The notes under the pieces were generated by a model. It worked only from the letters and a program-made list of their open reading frames with translations, did no database searches and was not told where the DNA came from. Positions 35,905 to 48,275 of a stretch of 54,016 nt of DNA are shown in pieces. Numbering within the stretch: the stretch's first letter is position 1; every line of letters begins with the position of its first letter. This DNA is from Bolinopsis microptera (Eukaryota > Ctenophora > Tentaculata > Lobata > Bolinopsidae). The stretch covers positions 1 to 54,016 of the forward strand of contig NW_026971793.1 of assembly GCF_026151205.1 (NCBI RefSeq). Reading direction: 5' to 3'. Position numbers and translations under genes: made by a program.

Positions 35905-38620
35905 CAACCCATATCAATCAACTGATTTGGGAATCAATTTTTCAGGCACCCAAAGGGTTTTTTCCATAAACCGATATGTTTATTTGGGATCCCTGTTTCC
36001 CCCCCCCACCCCCGCCGATAATCGCCTTTTATAGAGCCCGCTTTTTTTTTTTCGGCGCTTTTTTTTTTTTTTAACAAAAAAAAAAAAAAACAAACCGTTT
36101 ACCAAATCGCTTTTTTTTTTACGAATTATAAACGGTCTTTTTTTCAAAAAAAAAATCGCACCCCTTAATAATTTCCGACCCCTAATAAATTTTGGTTGTT
36201 TCCCCCATAATTCCCAAAAAAGCGCTTTTTTTGGAATTTAAAAGCGCCTTATAAGCGCTTTTTTAAAAAGCGCCTTAACTTAGCGGTCCGCGGAGCTGAT
36301 TTTGAAAAGCGGTTTTTTTCTTCCCCCCCAGTAGGAATTATTTGGATGCCCCCAAAAAAACGGGTGGATAAAGCCCGGTTATTTTTGCCGATAGCCCAGA
36401 TTCGTAGCAGACTTTTTTTTTGAAAACCATTTATAAGCGATTTTAAATAAAAGCCGCTTTTATAATTGGGGTGTGGGCAAATTAGCTTGTTAGTTTGAAA
36501 GCGCAAATAAAGCCGCCTTTATAAACGCTTTATTAAAATTGATTCAGGGAAAACTTTAATAAATTTAACATCCATTTTATCACCCGCTTTAAATAAATCC
36601 GATTTATAATCGGTGTTGTTTTTTAGAAAAGCGCTTATTAACGGGCCTAATTCAAACCTTATTCCAACCCGCTTATACCGCTTTTCCCTAATCATCCTGG
36701 GCCCCCAGGTGAGCAGGAATTTAATAAAAAGCGCTTTAATAATGGCGCTTTTTTTTTTTTTTTCCGATGCAAGCCCCCCCCTAGCCCCCCTGTCGGAACG
36801 GGGGTAGGGGGGTGCCCCGGAATTTAAATAAAACGCCATTATAAGCGATTTTACTTCAGTTCCCCCTGTAAAAACCTGGTTGGAACCTTTTCCCATGGTT
36901 GCTATTTCCTGAACAAAACCTGGGTGTGCAAAACCGGCAAAGAGTCCAAGGAATTTAAAAGCGACTTATAGGCCCACGCCTTTTATGATCCGCCACTTCT
37001 TCCTAACACCGCCTTTTTTTTTTTTTCACTATCACCCATGGGGCCCCCCCCCTGGTTTTGGCAAGAAATTAAATAAAAGGCTGCACATTATATAGCGTTT
37101 TTTTTTATCTTTCAAATGCTTGCGGCCCCCTAACCCTTTGTTCGGGAAAACAGGGGGGGGTGGCCCCACCCGAATTAAAAAAGCGCTTATAAAGCCGCCT
37201 TTATTTTTCCAATGCTTGGCCCCACTATAAACCCTGGTCCGATAAACGGGGTAAAAGTTTCCCCGGAAATTTAAAAAAGCCGCTTTAAAGCGAATTTTTC
37301 TCTCAATTCCCTTTCCTCCCCCTTATACCTGGTTGGAAACTTTTCATGTTCCCCTTTTTTCCTGACCCAAACCCCTGGGGGTTGCCATGGCTACCCCCCC
37401 GCAGAGTCAGGAATTTTTAAAAAGCCGCTTAATATTGCCCCATTTATGGAAAAAAATCGCGTTTCTACCGATTTTTTTTCTCTAATCAACCCTATGGCCT
37501 GGTTATGGCCAAAAGAATTAATAAAGCGCTTTTTTTATAACCGATTTTTTTTTTTTTCAATGGCCTGGGGGGCCCCTAACCCCCTGTTTTTTTTTTTTCG
37601 GAAAAAAACAGGGGTTGGTGCACCCCCGGGAATTAAAAAGCGCTTATAAGACGCTTTTTTTCCAATGCCTGCCCACAACCTGTCCTCCGGAAACGGGGGG
37701 GATATGTGGCACCGGAAATTTGAAAAAGCGCTTTTATAAAGCGATTTTCCATCCAATTTCCCCCTTAACCTGGTTCCCAACCGGACAACTTGCGTGAGTG
37801 GACTTTTTTTTTCTGAAGCAAAACCTGGGGTGCACCCCTTACAAACACGCAAGAGTCTAGGATTTCCAAAAAAGCGCCTTATAGGCGGGGCACTTAATGG
37901 GAAAAATCCGCATTTTCCTACCTAAAAACCGCTTTTTTCTTCTAATCACCCATGGCCCTCCTGGGTGGCCCAAGAAAAAATAATAAACCTGCTTTTAAAT
38001 AAGCGTTTTTTTTTATTTTCAAATTGCCGCCCCTTAACCTGTTTTTTTTTTCGGGAACAGGGGTGTGCCCCAGGAAATGAAAGCGCTTTTTAAATGATGC
38101 GCCTTTTTCTTCCCCCCTACCGCCCATTATTTTTCCCTCTTTTCACTATCCCCCCATGGCACCTGGTTGGCCCCAAAAAAAGAATTATAAAAAGCGCTTT
38201 TAAAGCCCGCCTTTTTTTTCAAGCTTGCACCCACTTAACCCTGTCCCCCGGAAACGGGGGTAGTGCCCCCGGGAATTAAAAAGCGCCTCCTAATTAAAGC
38301 GCCCTTTTTTTTTAAAATAACAATGGGCTGCGCAGTTTATAAGCCGATTTTACACAATTTCCCCCCTATAAACCTGGTCCAGAATACCCTGGAATAAAAA
38401 CAGTGTTTGGGGCCCCCGCCCTTATAGTTTTTTTAATAATTGACCTTTTCTTTCTTGTGCAAACCTGGGGGTCACCCACACCGGCCAGAATCAAGGATTT
38501 AAAAAAGACCGCCTTTATAGGGCCCGCCCCTAATGAACCCCGCCCTTTTTTTCCTTCTATCAAACCCGCTTCTACTTAAAATCGCTCGCACCAAATTTTT
38601 TAGCCCCCCCTTTGGGGGGT
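35905..38620 (+). repeat. Satellite-like array, left arm of a large inverted pair
   Basis: Boxes of the type AAAAGCGCTTATAAAGCGC recur about every 90 to 150 bases. Between them, longer blocks repeat in fixed order roughly every 450 to 460 bases. One is CCCATGGCCCTGGTTGGCC (near 37030, 37485, 37945, 38150); one is AGAGTCxAGGATTTAAAA (near 36940, 37400, 37850, 38490); one is CCCCCTATAACCTGGTT (near 36860, 37315, 37760, 38360). This suggests a higher-order unit of about four subrepeats. Most differences look like run-length errors. The outer edge near 36010 has CGCCGATAATCGC and long A/T runs. Confidence 0.75.
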
Positions 38621-40859
38621 AATGAAAAAAGTGATCTGGAAATCGGATATGTAAAAAAATTTTTGGGACCTGGAATTCCGAATCCAACCCCCCCATTAAA
38701 CGTTAGGTTAAAATGCCATTCCCTTGGAGAATTTTTTTTTTTTTTTTATGGACATAAAAAAAAAAAAAAAAACCGTTTTTTTTTTTTGGTCACCTTACAG
38801 GCCAGTTAAAAAATACCAATTCGAATTGTTTTAAGGGCCCCCTATTAGGGTAAGGCATCTTTTGGGAAAAGGGGTTTATGGTATTTTAACTTCGGGTTTT
38901 TTATGGGTGTTAGGGGTTAGGTTGGGAAATTTTAGGAAAATTTTTTATGTAAAACCGTTTATTGTACGGAGCCCTTGCAAAAAACCCCAAAAAAAACCCA
39001 AAGTCCAACCCTGAAAATTTTTTTTTTGGGGCCGAGACTGAATTAGTAAAAAAAAGGCCCCGAGTTTGGACCTCCCCAAATAAAAAATGGAACAAAATAT
39101 TTTTACGAGTGGGGGTCACCCGTCCCAAATTCCTCCCCGCAATCCACCATTCAAACACATTGCCGCCCTTTCCGATAGTATTTATTTGGTAAAAAATTCA
39201 ACCACTAACTTGGGTGCCCCTCGCCCCCAGCTTGGTAAATATTGGAACAAAGATTTTGACTTCACAGCCTTGTGGGAGGTCAATAATTTTATTTTTGTGT
39301 TCTCAAAATGTTTATTTAGTTTTTTCAATGCGTTAAAAATATGGGCCATATCAAGCCCTTGTTTAACCGATTTCCCACGAATTAAAAACCGCGCCCCAAT
39401 TTGTTTAATTTACCTTTATGACCTATGTTCCCCCCCAAATAGACCCCAACTTACGCCCCAGGTTTTTTTATAACAGGGGTGGATACCACTAAATTGACGG
39501 ATGTTAGTACCACCGTCTTAAAAAGTACGCCGTCGCCCCCCCCCCGCTTTCCCTTCCCACGAAAAAATGGCCCCCAAACGAATGGGGCTACGTTGGGGGT
39601 GTGGGCTATGGGTTCCCCGGCCCCAAGAACCCAGTACATTGTAAACATCAAATTGGGTCCAAGTGATTTACTCTTTAAAAAAAAATATTTTTTTATCCAC
39701 AAAATATAACAATTTTACCCCCGGCGAACAATTAAGTTGTCACTCCCTTGCACCCCATGGCTTATAGGTTTATAAAATACGTTTTAGCCCATGGTAATAA
39801 ATACATCTGTTTAATAATAATGGTTTTATAAAACACAACAAACTTTAATGGTTTATAACTAAATATATAAAAGCCCCCCATTGTAGGGGGGTGGGGAATT
39901 TTCCCGAAATTGAAAGCGTAACCCCCCCTTGTTAGGTTAATAACCCTTTCCAGGCGGCGGCGCCCCCCCCCGAGTTTGTGACCCTCGTATCCGACGTTTG
40001 AACCATTTGTTATATGGTATCTCTTTGGGCCCCCCGGGGCGCGTGACGCCTTATCTTCGTAAGCAACTTTTTGCCAAAATCGAATCCCTCGAGAAGAAAG
40101 GTGGGCCGCGTTGCCTACTTTCGAAAGAAAATTATTAAGACCTAAGTAAAACATGAACATAATCCGTCCCCCCCCCAATCGTTCCCCGAAAAACGGTTCC
40201 CCCCCCCTAAAATAATGTTGAAACAAAATATAATTTACGTAGGTAAAAATCTCAACCGTTTTTTTAAAAAGCCGTCCACCCCCCAAAATCTTATACCAAA
40301 TTTTGAAAATCCAATAAATTTTAAAAGCAATTTTTTTAATTAATTAATTGTAATTATTAATTACTCTGTTTACTTTTAGTATGTTTTAAATGCCACGACT
40401 TCGCCTACGTGGCAAAAATTAGTTAAAAAAAGCAAAAAAAAGGTTGTTACATCCAATGAGCTAAGACATAGTAAACCCAGTTTTAACCTGGGAACCCCCC
40501 AGACTAATTAAGTTGCCATATAAACCCCATTAATAATCCCGAATAAAGAATTTTGGCGGAATGAAACCCAGGCTGAAAGCCCCTTTGAAGCGGCCCCCGC
40601 CCTAGTAAAAAAAGGTAAAACCCAAGTTGACCATTTGTTTTTAAAGGGTCCCAATAGCCCCAGAGCCGACCTTTTTTACGTCCGTAATTAATAGCACTTG
40701 CCATCGAGGCAGAAAAAGCCGCCGCAACGGCTTACCTTCGAAGTAAATTTTATAGACGATAAACTCCCGTCCCACAAAAGTAAAAACCAGTAACCATGGC
40801 CACGAGGGTTGAGGGGCCTATGGAGTTACTTAGAACAGTGAACACAGAATTTGCCCGCC
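38621..40859. other. Spacer between the inverted arrays
   Basis: About 2.2 kb without the AAGCGCTT boxes. Low-accuracy sequence; open frames up to 174 codons on the - strand (40286-39762) match no known protein. If the inverted pair is a transposon, any gene it carries would be here. Confidence 0.5.
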
Positions 40860-42715
40860 AAAAAAAAAGCCATTGAAAACAAAACCCGCCTTAAATAAGC
40901 GCTTTTAATAAAATTCTTAGCCAACCCAGGCCCATAGGTTGGATGGAAAAAGGCGGTAGAAAATAAAAGCAATTCATAAAAGCGCCCCTTATAAGCTCCT
41001 TATTTTTAAAATCCTGACACCTGGCCGGTGGTCCCCCAAAAACACCCAGGTTATTGGGCTCCTCATAAAAAAAAAAAGCACATGCCCAAAAGTTGGGCAA
41101 CTCTCCAGTTTTTGTTTCCGAACCCAGGTTTTTTTTGAAGAAGACTAGGGGATGAAAAAAATTCCGTTTTTATTAAAGCGCCGTTTTATAAGATTCCCGG
41201 GCACAACACCCACCCCCCCCCCCGTATCCGGAACGAGGTTTTTTTTTATGGGGCAGCATTGAAAAAAAAAACTCTTTATAAGCCGCCCTTTTTAATAAAA
41301 ATTTCACTTGCCCAAACCCAGGCCACCATGGGTTTTTTGGGGATTAAGAAAAAAAAAGCGGTAGAAAAGCGACATAAGCGCCTTTTTTAAAACCCTGACT
41401 CTGCCCCCCCCCACCCGGTGGGGGGCAACCCCATGTTTTTGGACTTTCAGAAAAGCAACTTTATATAAGCGGGCACACTGAATAATTTTTCCAAGTGTTC
41501 CCCGACCCAGTTTTCTTAAAGGGGGGGCTAGCATTTTTAAAAAAAGCCGCTTTTATGAGGCGCTTTTATTAAAGTTCCGGGCCACTCCCCCCACCCCGTT
41601 TTCCGAACCAGGTAAGGGGGGCCCGACCCGTGGGGGGCAGCATTTGAAAAAAACGCCTTATATAAGCGCACTTAAATTTCTTTGGTGGATTTTTAGGAAA
41701 AAAAGTGGTAAACAAAAAGCCGATTCATAAAGCGCCTTTAATAGTAGCGCCTTTTTAAATCCCTTACTCCAGCTGCCCCGGTGTCCTAACCCCAGGTTGC
41801 CTGTCCCTCCAGATAAATAAAGCAACATGATAAAAGGTTCCCAACCAGGTTTAAGGGGAATTTGAGAAATCGCTTTATAATCGCTTTTTTTAAATTTTCC
41901 CCCGGGCCACTAACCCCGTTTCCGACCCCCAGTCTTAGGGGCAGCAATCGATAATGTATAGGAAAAAAGCGGTTTAAAAAAAAAGCGGGGTTGAAATAGC
42001 CGTAATGTAAACTTAGCCGTTATAATTTAAGGCGAATTTCTTAAAAAAACGCTTTATAAAATCGATTAATAAGCGGTTTTAATAAAAGAAATTGGTAATA
42101 TAGCGTTTCCTGAATACTCATTTTTAAAAAGCCCGCTTTATTAATAAAGCCGCTTTTTAATTTTCGGCTTTAAACAAACAGCTTACAATAATTGCCCCAA
42201 CCACCAATTTATAGTCGCTTAATAATCCGCTTTTGATAAAATTGGGGGATTCAACAAAAAAAAAGCCCGGGCCAAACCGATGAAAAACCGCTTATTTTCT
42301 CACCCGTTTTTTTTGGCGCCCAATCCCAACTGGGAAAAAAAACCGCCCCCGTTCAAATCCGCTCCATGCGGAACGCTTAGTAACGCTTTTAAACAGCGCC
42401 TTTTAATAAAGCGCACTTTTATTAAATTTCAAAAAAAGGCGCCTTTTTTTGAAAATTTTATGCAACCCAACCAAATTATCGGTTCCGAAATTTTAAATAA
42501 AGCGAATTTTTTTTTAAAAACCGTAATTTATAATCCGTCACAAAAAAAATAAGCAATTGTAAACCGGTTTTTTTATTTTTTTTTTTTTTTTTTAAATAAA
42601 CGCCGAAAAAAGCCGCCTCCCAAAATTAAGCGATTTTTATCGGCGACCGAAAAAATCATAAAAATATCGTTATGGAAAACTTGCCCCACCCCAATTTTTC
42701 ACTTTTGATATATTT
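40860..42715 (-). repeat. Satellite-like array, right arm, inverted relative to the left arm
   Basis: Reverse-complement forms of the left-arm blocks occur: GCCAACCCAGGCCCATAGG (40920) and CGAACCCAGG (41119), with AAGCGC boxes throughout. Its outer edge near 42530-42680, read backwards, gives CGCCGATAAAAATCGC, a CGGCTTTTTTCGGCG block, long A/T runs, an ACCGGTTTACAA-like stretch and TTTTCCATAACGATAT. The left array has the same items in the same order at 35965-36150. The two arms therefore share an outer boundary in opposite orientation. Confidence 0.7.
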
Positions 42716-43984
42716 TTCCCAGCAATCTTCCCTCAGCCCTAGCCAGTTAAAAGCCAATTTTCCCCTGGTTTATAATGTCCCCTCGTATTTGTTGTTTACA
42801 GCCTTTTGCTAACTCACTGTTAAACGTTTTTTACTAACCTTACTGTAAAACGTTCCCTTGTTTGAATTAGAACGAAATCATTGAGGCATTGAGTTTACGT
42901 TAACTTACAAAAAACCCCCAAAAAAAATATGAAATTTTTGTTCCGAATTTTTTTTTGAATTAACCCCTTATTTTTCCTAAATGGTTTAAATTAGAGTGGG
43001 TTATTTTCCCCCCCGATCACCTATTATCAAATATAAACAATCAATAAAAACGGTTTTTTATAATTTCCTTAAAATACTAATTGAAAACTTTTTTCCAGAA
43101 CGTAGTCCCCCTTCCTTTGTCCCACATATTCCCCCTGCCGAAAACATCCCCCCTTTCCCTGGGGAATATTTTTGACCCACTTGATAATCCCCCCGTGCCC
43201 ATACAACCAGGATTTTACCACTATAACAAAACCGACCCATGGTCCACTTTTTGAAAGTATTCACTCCCTATATCCCTACCCCTGTGCTTGGTAAAAAAAA
43301 GGTTTAATGTATTTAATAAAATACTTTACCTAACAATAAAAAATGGGGGTTTTAAAAGTTTTTCAATAATATCAATTTTGGTTTTTCCAGATAAGAAATA
43401 ATATTCCCGAATCAAAAAGCCAACTTTACCAACGCAAAAGGGAATGGAATACACAAACCTCCGGTTGCCTGATATTTAATTTCAAGCCCTGCCTTAAGTC
43501 CATTGGTAATTCCCTTGGCGGGTCTTTTGATTGGGTCCGTCACTGGTCCCTTAAAAAAAACCCAAAGTAATTCTACATTCTAACCTGTAACTACTCCCAA
43601 AAGAAAAGTCCCCCACGTGGGATGCCCCCATAGCCAGTTTGGCCTGTGGTTTTAAAAATAAATAACCAAACATGGGTTTCCCCCCCCAGTGGATTCCCCA
43701 GGTTGTGTTAAAATACTAAACAAAATATACCGAGACAGAAAACATGGAATTTGACTTGGCCTGTGGGGGGAGCCGGATAAATTTATAGTTTTTTGCTTGA
43801 TTTTGCCCCTTCCAGAGGCTTCCCTTTTTAGAGGGTACAGAATAAAAAAAAACAATGGTTTGAAGCCAATAAATTTTGGGCGCCTAAAACAGGTGGGGTG
43901 TGTAAAGTAAGAGGTTTAGAATACCTTTTAGATTGGGAAGTAACGACCCTTGAAGGTGGATTTAACATTCTCACGGTGGATCGA
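42716..43984. other. Low-accuracy stretch upstream of the ABCC domain, no exon identified
   Basis: The ABCC gene should have membrane-domain exons upstream, but none could be read through the frame noise. Confidence 0.4.
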
Positions 43985-44575
43985 AATCTTTCTTTAACCC
44001 AACAACCATGTGATAAAAGATAAAGGTTATTTGTTGGTCTCCCCGAAACTGGTCAGGTTAAAAGTTAAAACCATACTTCCCAAAGCCTCTCCTTCAGAAT
44101 GGTTGAACCAGAAAAAAAGGGTGAAATATTTTACTAGATGGGAAAAATGGTTTTTGACCCTAGAGAAATGGGGGTCTTTCTATGAAAACTCAAGAAATCC
44201 ATCCAGCCATAATCCCCGCAAAGAGAGGGTCCCTTTTTTTGTTTTCAGAAACTCTGAAGAAAGGTACAAATCCTTGATCCCGTATTTTTTTTAGGTTCAG
44301 ATGGGGAATGGAAATTACTTGGGTGGGAACGCGCTTAAAAGAGAAAAGGTAGAAGTTTGAAAAATCCGTAACGATTTTTTCAGGCCCCAGAACCATGGGG
44401 GAAAGGGTCCTGGAGATATGGATGGTCCCAGGGAAGGGTGGGGGGAATCTGTCCCAGGCTGGTTCCCCCCCCAGAGATGACAGCTTGATTTGTTTGTTCC
44501 TCGCTAGGAATCCTTTTAGCTGAAGGACAAACAAGTTTTCTGGGGGTTTAATTGACGAGGCTACTGCTAATGTTT
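43985..44575 (+). CDS. ABCC-type transporter, second nucleotide-binding domain, noisy multi-exon copy
   Basis: Frames shift constantly, but the pieces are collinear with ABCC NBD2. Near 43990-44075 a stretch resembling NLSLTIQP precedes a Walker A region (VGxTGxGKSS-like, after skipping extra bases). LQSLxRMVEPE and GEIFLDG-like residues follow near 44080-44140, then TLEKWG, then a Q-loop region around 44210 (IIPQ-like, followed by FxFSET). About 44293-44355 starts after an acceptor (TTTTTTTAG) and reads SDGEWK..ALKxEKVEV. About 44470-44575 matches the 22379-22470 exon: QRQLI, LKDxKxFL, then IDEATANV exactly. Order, spacing and introns suggest a real gene with consensus errors. Membrane domains were not found upstream. 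True exon limits cannot be set. Confidence 0.6.
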
Positions 44576-45335
44576 TGAAACCGAAGGTGTAGGGGAAATT
44601 TTGCATCCATTTCACCCCAAATGAATGTGTTTACCGGTTATTTAAACGCTTGGGGAATGGAACCTTCCCCATATTATTGTTTTTGGTAAACGACCGTAAA
44701 CAAATAATAAAATCCATATAAATTTTGTTTTTTCAACTTGGGCTCCGATGATTATTCAAGCCAGAGTTTTTATGAAATTTTTTCTCCTTTCCGAAAAATT
44801 GTCCCCGGTTAATTAAATCTTTTAAAGTTAAACCCAAAACTAAAAGATTTATATTTGTAAAATTTATCAAAGTCCAATATCGGCCTTTGAAAAATTAAAG
44901 GCAACCTTAATAACATTTAAATATATCCTAAACAAATCATTTTAAAAATATAAATATTTCCAGCCGAAAAAAAACTGAACCAACTTGATTCCATCAGAAA
45001 CTCCCTGCCGCAATAGAAAGTTTTTTTTTCGAAATGACTACTGTTTCCCCCTCACCCATATGACTCCCACAGAGATCCAATACCCATTATTGAATAAAGC
45101 CGAACCGTAATATGTAGGATCGCGAGGGTAAAAATTACCCATGAAATTTAGACCCAACCTGCAAATTGCTTTCCTGAAAAGACCCGAAAATCTTTTTCCT
45201 AAAACGATTTAGTCAACGAAACTGGGAATTTTTTTTGAAAAGTTTTGGTTGGGATCAAGCGAACCCAAATGAAAGTTTTTGGATACATCAAATTAAAATC
45301 CAGATAATAAGCCCATCAAAAACAATAATAGTTCG

Positions 45336-45366
45336 GGGTGGGGGGGGTGGGTGGGGGGGGGGGGGG
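45336..45366 (+). repeat. Long G-rich tract
   Basis: About thirty bases made of G with three T, including an unbroken run of fourteen or more G. The exact length is unreliable in this low-accuracy region. Confidence 0.7.
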
Positions 45367-46919
45367 AAGGTTGTGTTTTAATTTTGTATGAAAAAAATCG
45401 CCCAATGTAACCTGGGAATTTCCCATACAATCAACATAACCCAAATGTAAAAACCCAAACGGTGGGTGTTCCTTTTTAATTAATAGTTTGTCAGGTTTAA
45501 TAAGTGGAATTATTTTAAAAACGATTTTTTTAAGCATTAATCCCATAAAAAGTCCACGAAAAACTTTTTGGAATACGGAATAATTTTTTGGTTGTTGATT
45601 GCCTCTGTTTTGACTCCCATTAAAGCAAAAAAAAACTTTTTTTTTTGTGTTTTTTGGATCAACCCAAACCCCAAACCCAAACGCTTGATTATCCAATGTA
45701 TCTAACTCGATAAAATTTAAATAGAACATGAGGCCAACCTACCTTTCATTTGCAATTTCCAACACTTGCATAGTAAAACCCACTTTTCCGATACTAACCC
45801 GCGTAATTTTGGCGGTAAATAAATAAACAATGGGGTTGTTTGACCCGTAAAATTAAATCCGGGGGTTTGTTTCGGTAAAATTGGGGGCCGCAAAAAGTAA
45901 ATTGGGGGGGGGCCACAGCAGTAAATTTTGGGGATTTACTAAAAATTTTTAATTTATTAAAAAAATTCCTCCAACCTTGGCCCCCAATCACAATTTCGTA
46001 GAAAAATAGTATAATTTTTTAATTTTTTGAAAAAGTAATATTAGGTTTGTAATCCCCTTGGGAAATAGCCTTTGTACGGAAAAGCACAAGTAAAAAAGTT
46101 TTTTTTGGCTCAAAGTACGCTTCATCATTTGTTTATTTTTCAGGAATATCCTGCTAACTTTTTGGGCCTACCGTCACTCCTGTGAAAATAATTGGTTAAA
46201 CCCCCCCCAACTTTTAAGACTTTGATAAAAACAAGTTGGGGATCCGTTTCCGAACAAGAAATTGTCCTCCAAATTCTTCCAATAATTATCAATCTTTCAT
46301 AAACTGTATCGGTCCTTTTAACTTGAAAAACGCGCCAATAAAGTGGAAAAACGACTGCGAGGTACGTGACTAGCCCCCGGTATTTAAATTATGTTTATAA
46401 ACCCCGTTCCAAAATGGAAGTTACCCCTTTTTACCCAAAAGAATACCATTTAACAAATTTGTAAAATTTAATTTTTTTTAATTTACAAACTTATTATCCA
46501 AGATATATCTTTTTTTTTTTTTCGGTTTTTTATTTTCAATTTCTATCGGGAAAATAATTGTTTGGGGATCAAAAAAAGAAAAAACCAAGTTTATTTATAA
46601 AAAAAATGTTTTATAAATTTATAAATAAGTAACAAGTTTATCTAAAACTAAATCACATTTAAGCCATCAATTTCTTTCAGCTTCCTCGTTTTACTTCCTT
46701 TGGATTTAAACTAATTTTGGATCTCCAAAAATAGGAAAACTTAAAAAGGTTTTTTTTGAAATGCCTTCGGGCGGATTTAAAGTATTAATGGGTTCGTTTT
46801 TTAAAAATTTTAATATCCAATTCAGAATCACGTGCAATTGTCCCCGGACTTCCCCCTTTCCCAAATTATGTCCGATAAAGGTTTGTAAAAGGATTTGGTA
46901 GTAATTGTATTTTCTATTC

Positions 46920-48275
46920 ATTCAGTGTTGAGGCCACTTTCGTGTTTTTACTGTTTTTATAAACGATCGGCCCCGAACTGCCGCGGATGCAGACATTCTG
47001 TTCTGTTACTAAGCAGTTTTATAGAAGTTTGAAAATGTCCCACCAACATTGAACTCGGAAAATATGAAAGTAAAAAAAGGTTAGCTGAGTATAAACATTG
47101 TTTAAAATAAATAAGAAGAAAACAACACTTTTTTGCCGACTGCATCTCGGCCAGTCGGCATCCATTTCGTAAAAATCTGTCAGTAAATAAAAGTAGAACA
47201 ATTTCAGGGACATTTTTCAAGAATAAAAATGTAACATTCTGGAACTAGTTTTTTGTGATTTCAGATCAAAACCATTGATACTTGATTTGATTTTGACGTA
47301 ATTAAGTTTAGAGAGAAAGGTATATATGGAAATATTGGCAAAAATAAAATATAAAAGTTTTTTTAAGTTACACATATTTTACACCAAAAAAACAAATCAA
47401 CCAATGGATATGAAAAAATTGCTTGCCCCTCATATGGACCAACACTAAATAAATGCATATTCCGGGACGAGATCCAATTAACTTAAGTGCTGGGGACATA
47501 CACCCAAAACCGTTTTGGATTATTTGGCGCGGGGGCAAAATGATTTTCATTAATTTGGAAAAATATAGACAGAAGTAAATTTTTGTTTTTTGGCACTTTT
47601 TATAAAATGTCCTTTTGAGGATTCCACTTTTGAAAAAAATTCGAAAAGTTCTCAAAAAGCTTTTTTAAAAATTTGGTTTTTATAAATTTAAGGTTGTAAT
47701 ATCAATTTTTTTTATTAATCTTGTAGGGCAAATTTTGTTGAAAACTGAATTTTCACAATAATTCCCTACGATAACCTCCTCTTGCTCCCTCCAAAGGATT
47801 AATTGAACAATAGATACCCCAACAGTAGATAACCCAACAAATAGATACCCCAATTTAGTCACAAGCGGGATTAAGGCTGGAGTGAAGAAGGAATTACGAA
47901 TTTTTTTTGCCCGATAAAAAAATTGTTAAAATCCCTACCAAACCAATCAATACAGTTTCTCGAGATATCGTTCCATATGCGTATATTTAGCATTCTTTCC
48001 ACAATGAACTCATTGTTAGGAACGATAGCCCAGTAATTTTGAGGAGAATAGTGATCCCCCCTGTTGTAAGTTTTATAGAGTATTTAATAGCATGGACCCC
48101 TTGTGCACATATTGCCATACCCTTTTTTAATAGCATGCAGCCGCCATGGGATAATACAGCAAAACAGCTCCATTTTACAATGTTCGAGGACATGAATGAC
48201 ATTATGCTGGAGAACAAAGATATAAACACCAACAAAGAGAATCTACAGTTCCCCCTGGGATCATGAAGTGGGTCA
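46920..48275. other. Cleaner island inside the low-accuracy region, no gene identified
   Basis: Base texture returns to that of the first 22 kb: moderate runs and mixed composition. Open frames of 60 to 95 codons occur on both strands. Examples are a + strand frame 48039-48266 with IEYLIAWTPCAHIAIPFFNS and WDNTAKQLHFTMFEDMNDIM, and a - strand frame 47862-47680 with LFVGLSTVGVSIVQLIL, a possible membrane segment. None has a family I recognise. Confidence 0.4.

Noticed and set aside
36519-40286. Several open frames of 80 to 174 codons in and between the satellite arrays
   Set aside because: Low-accuracy sequence with inflated runs; composition reflects repeats and no protein family is recognised.
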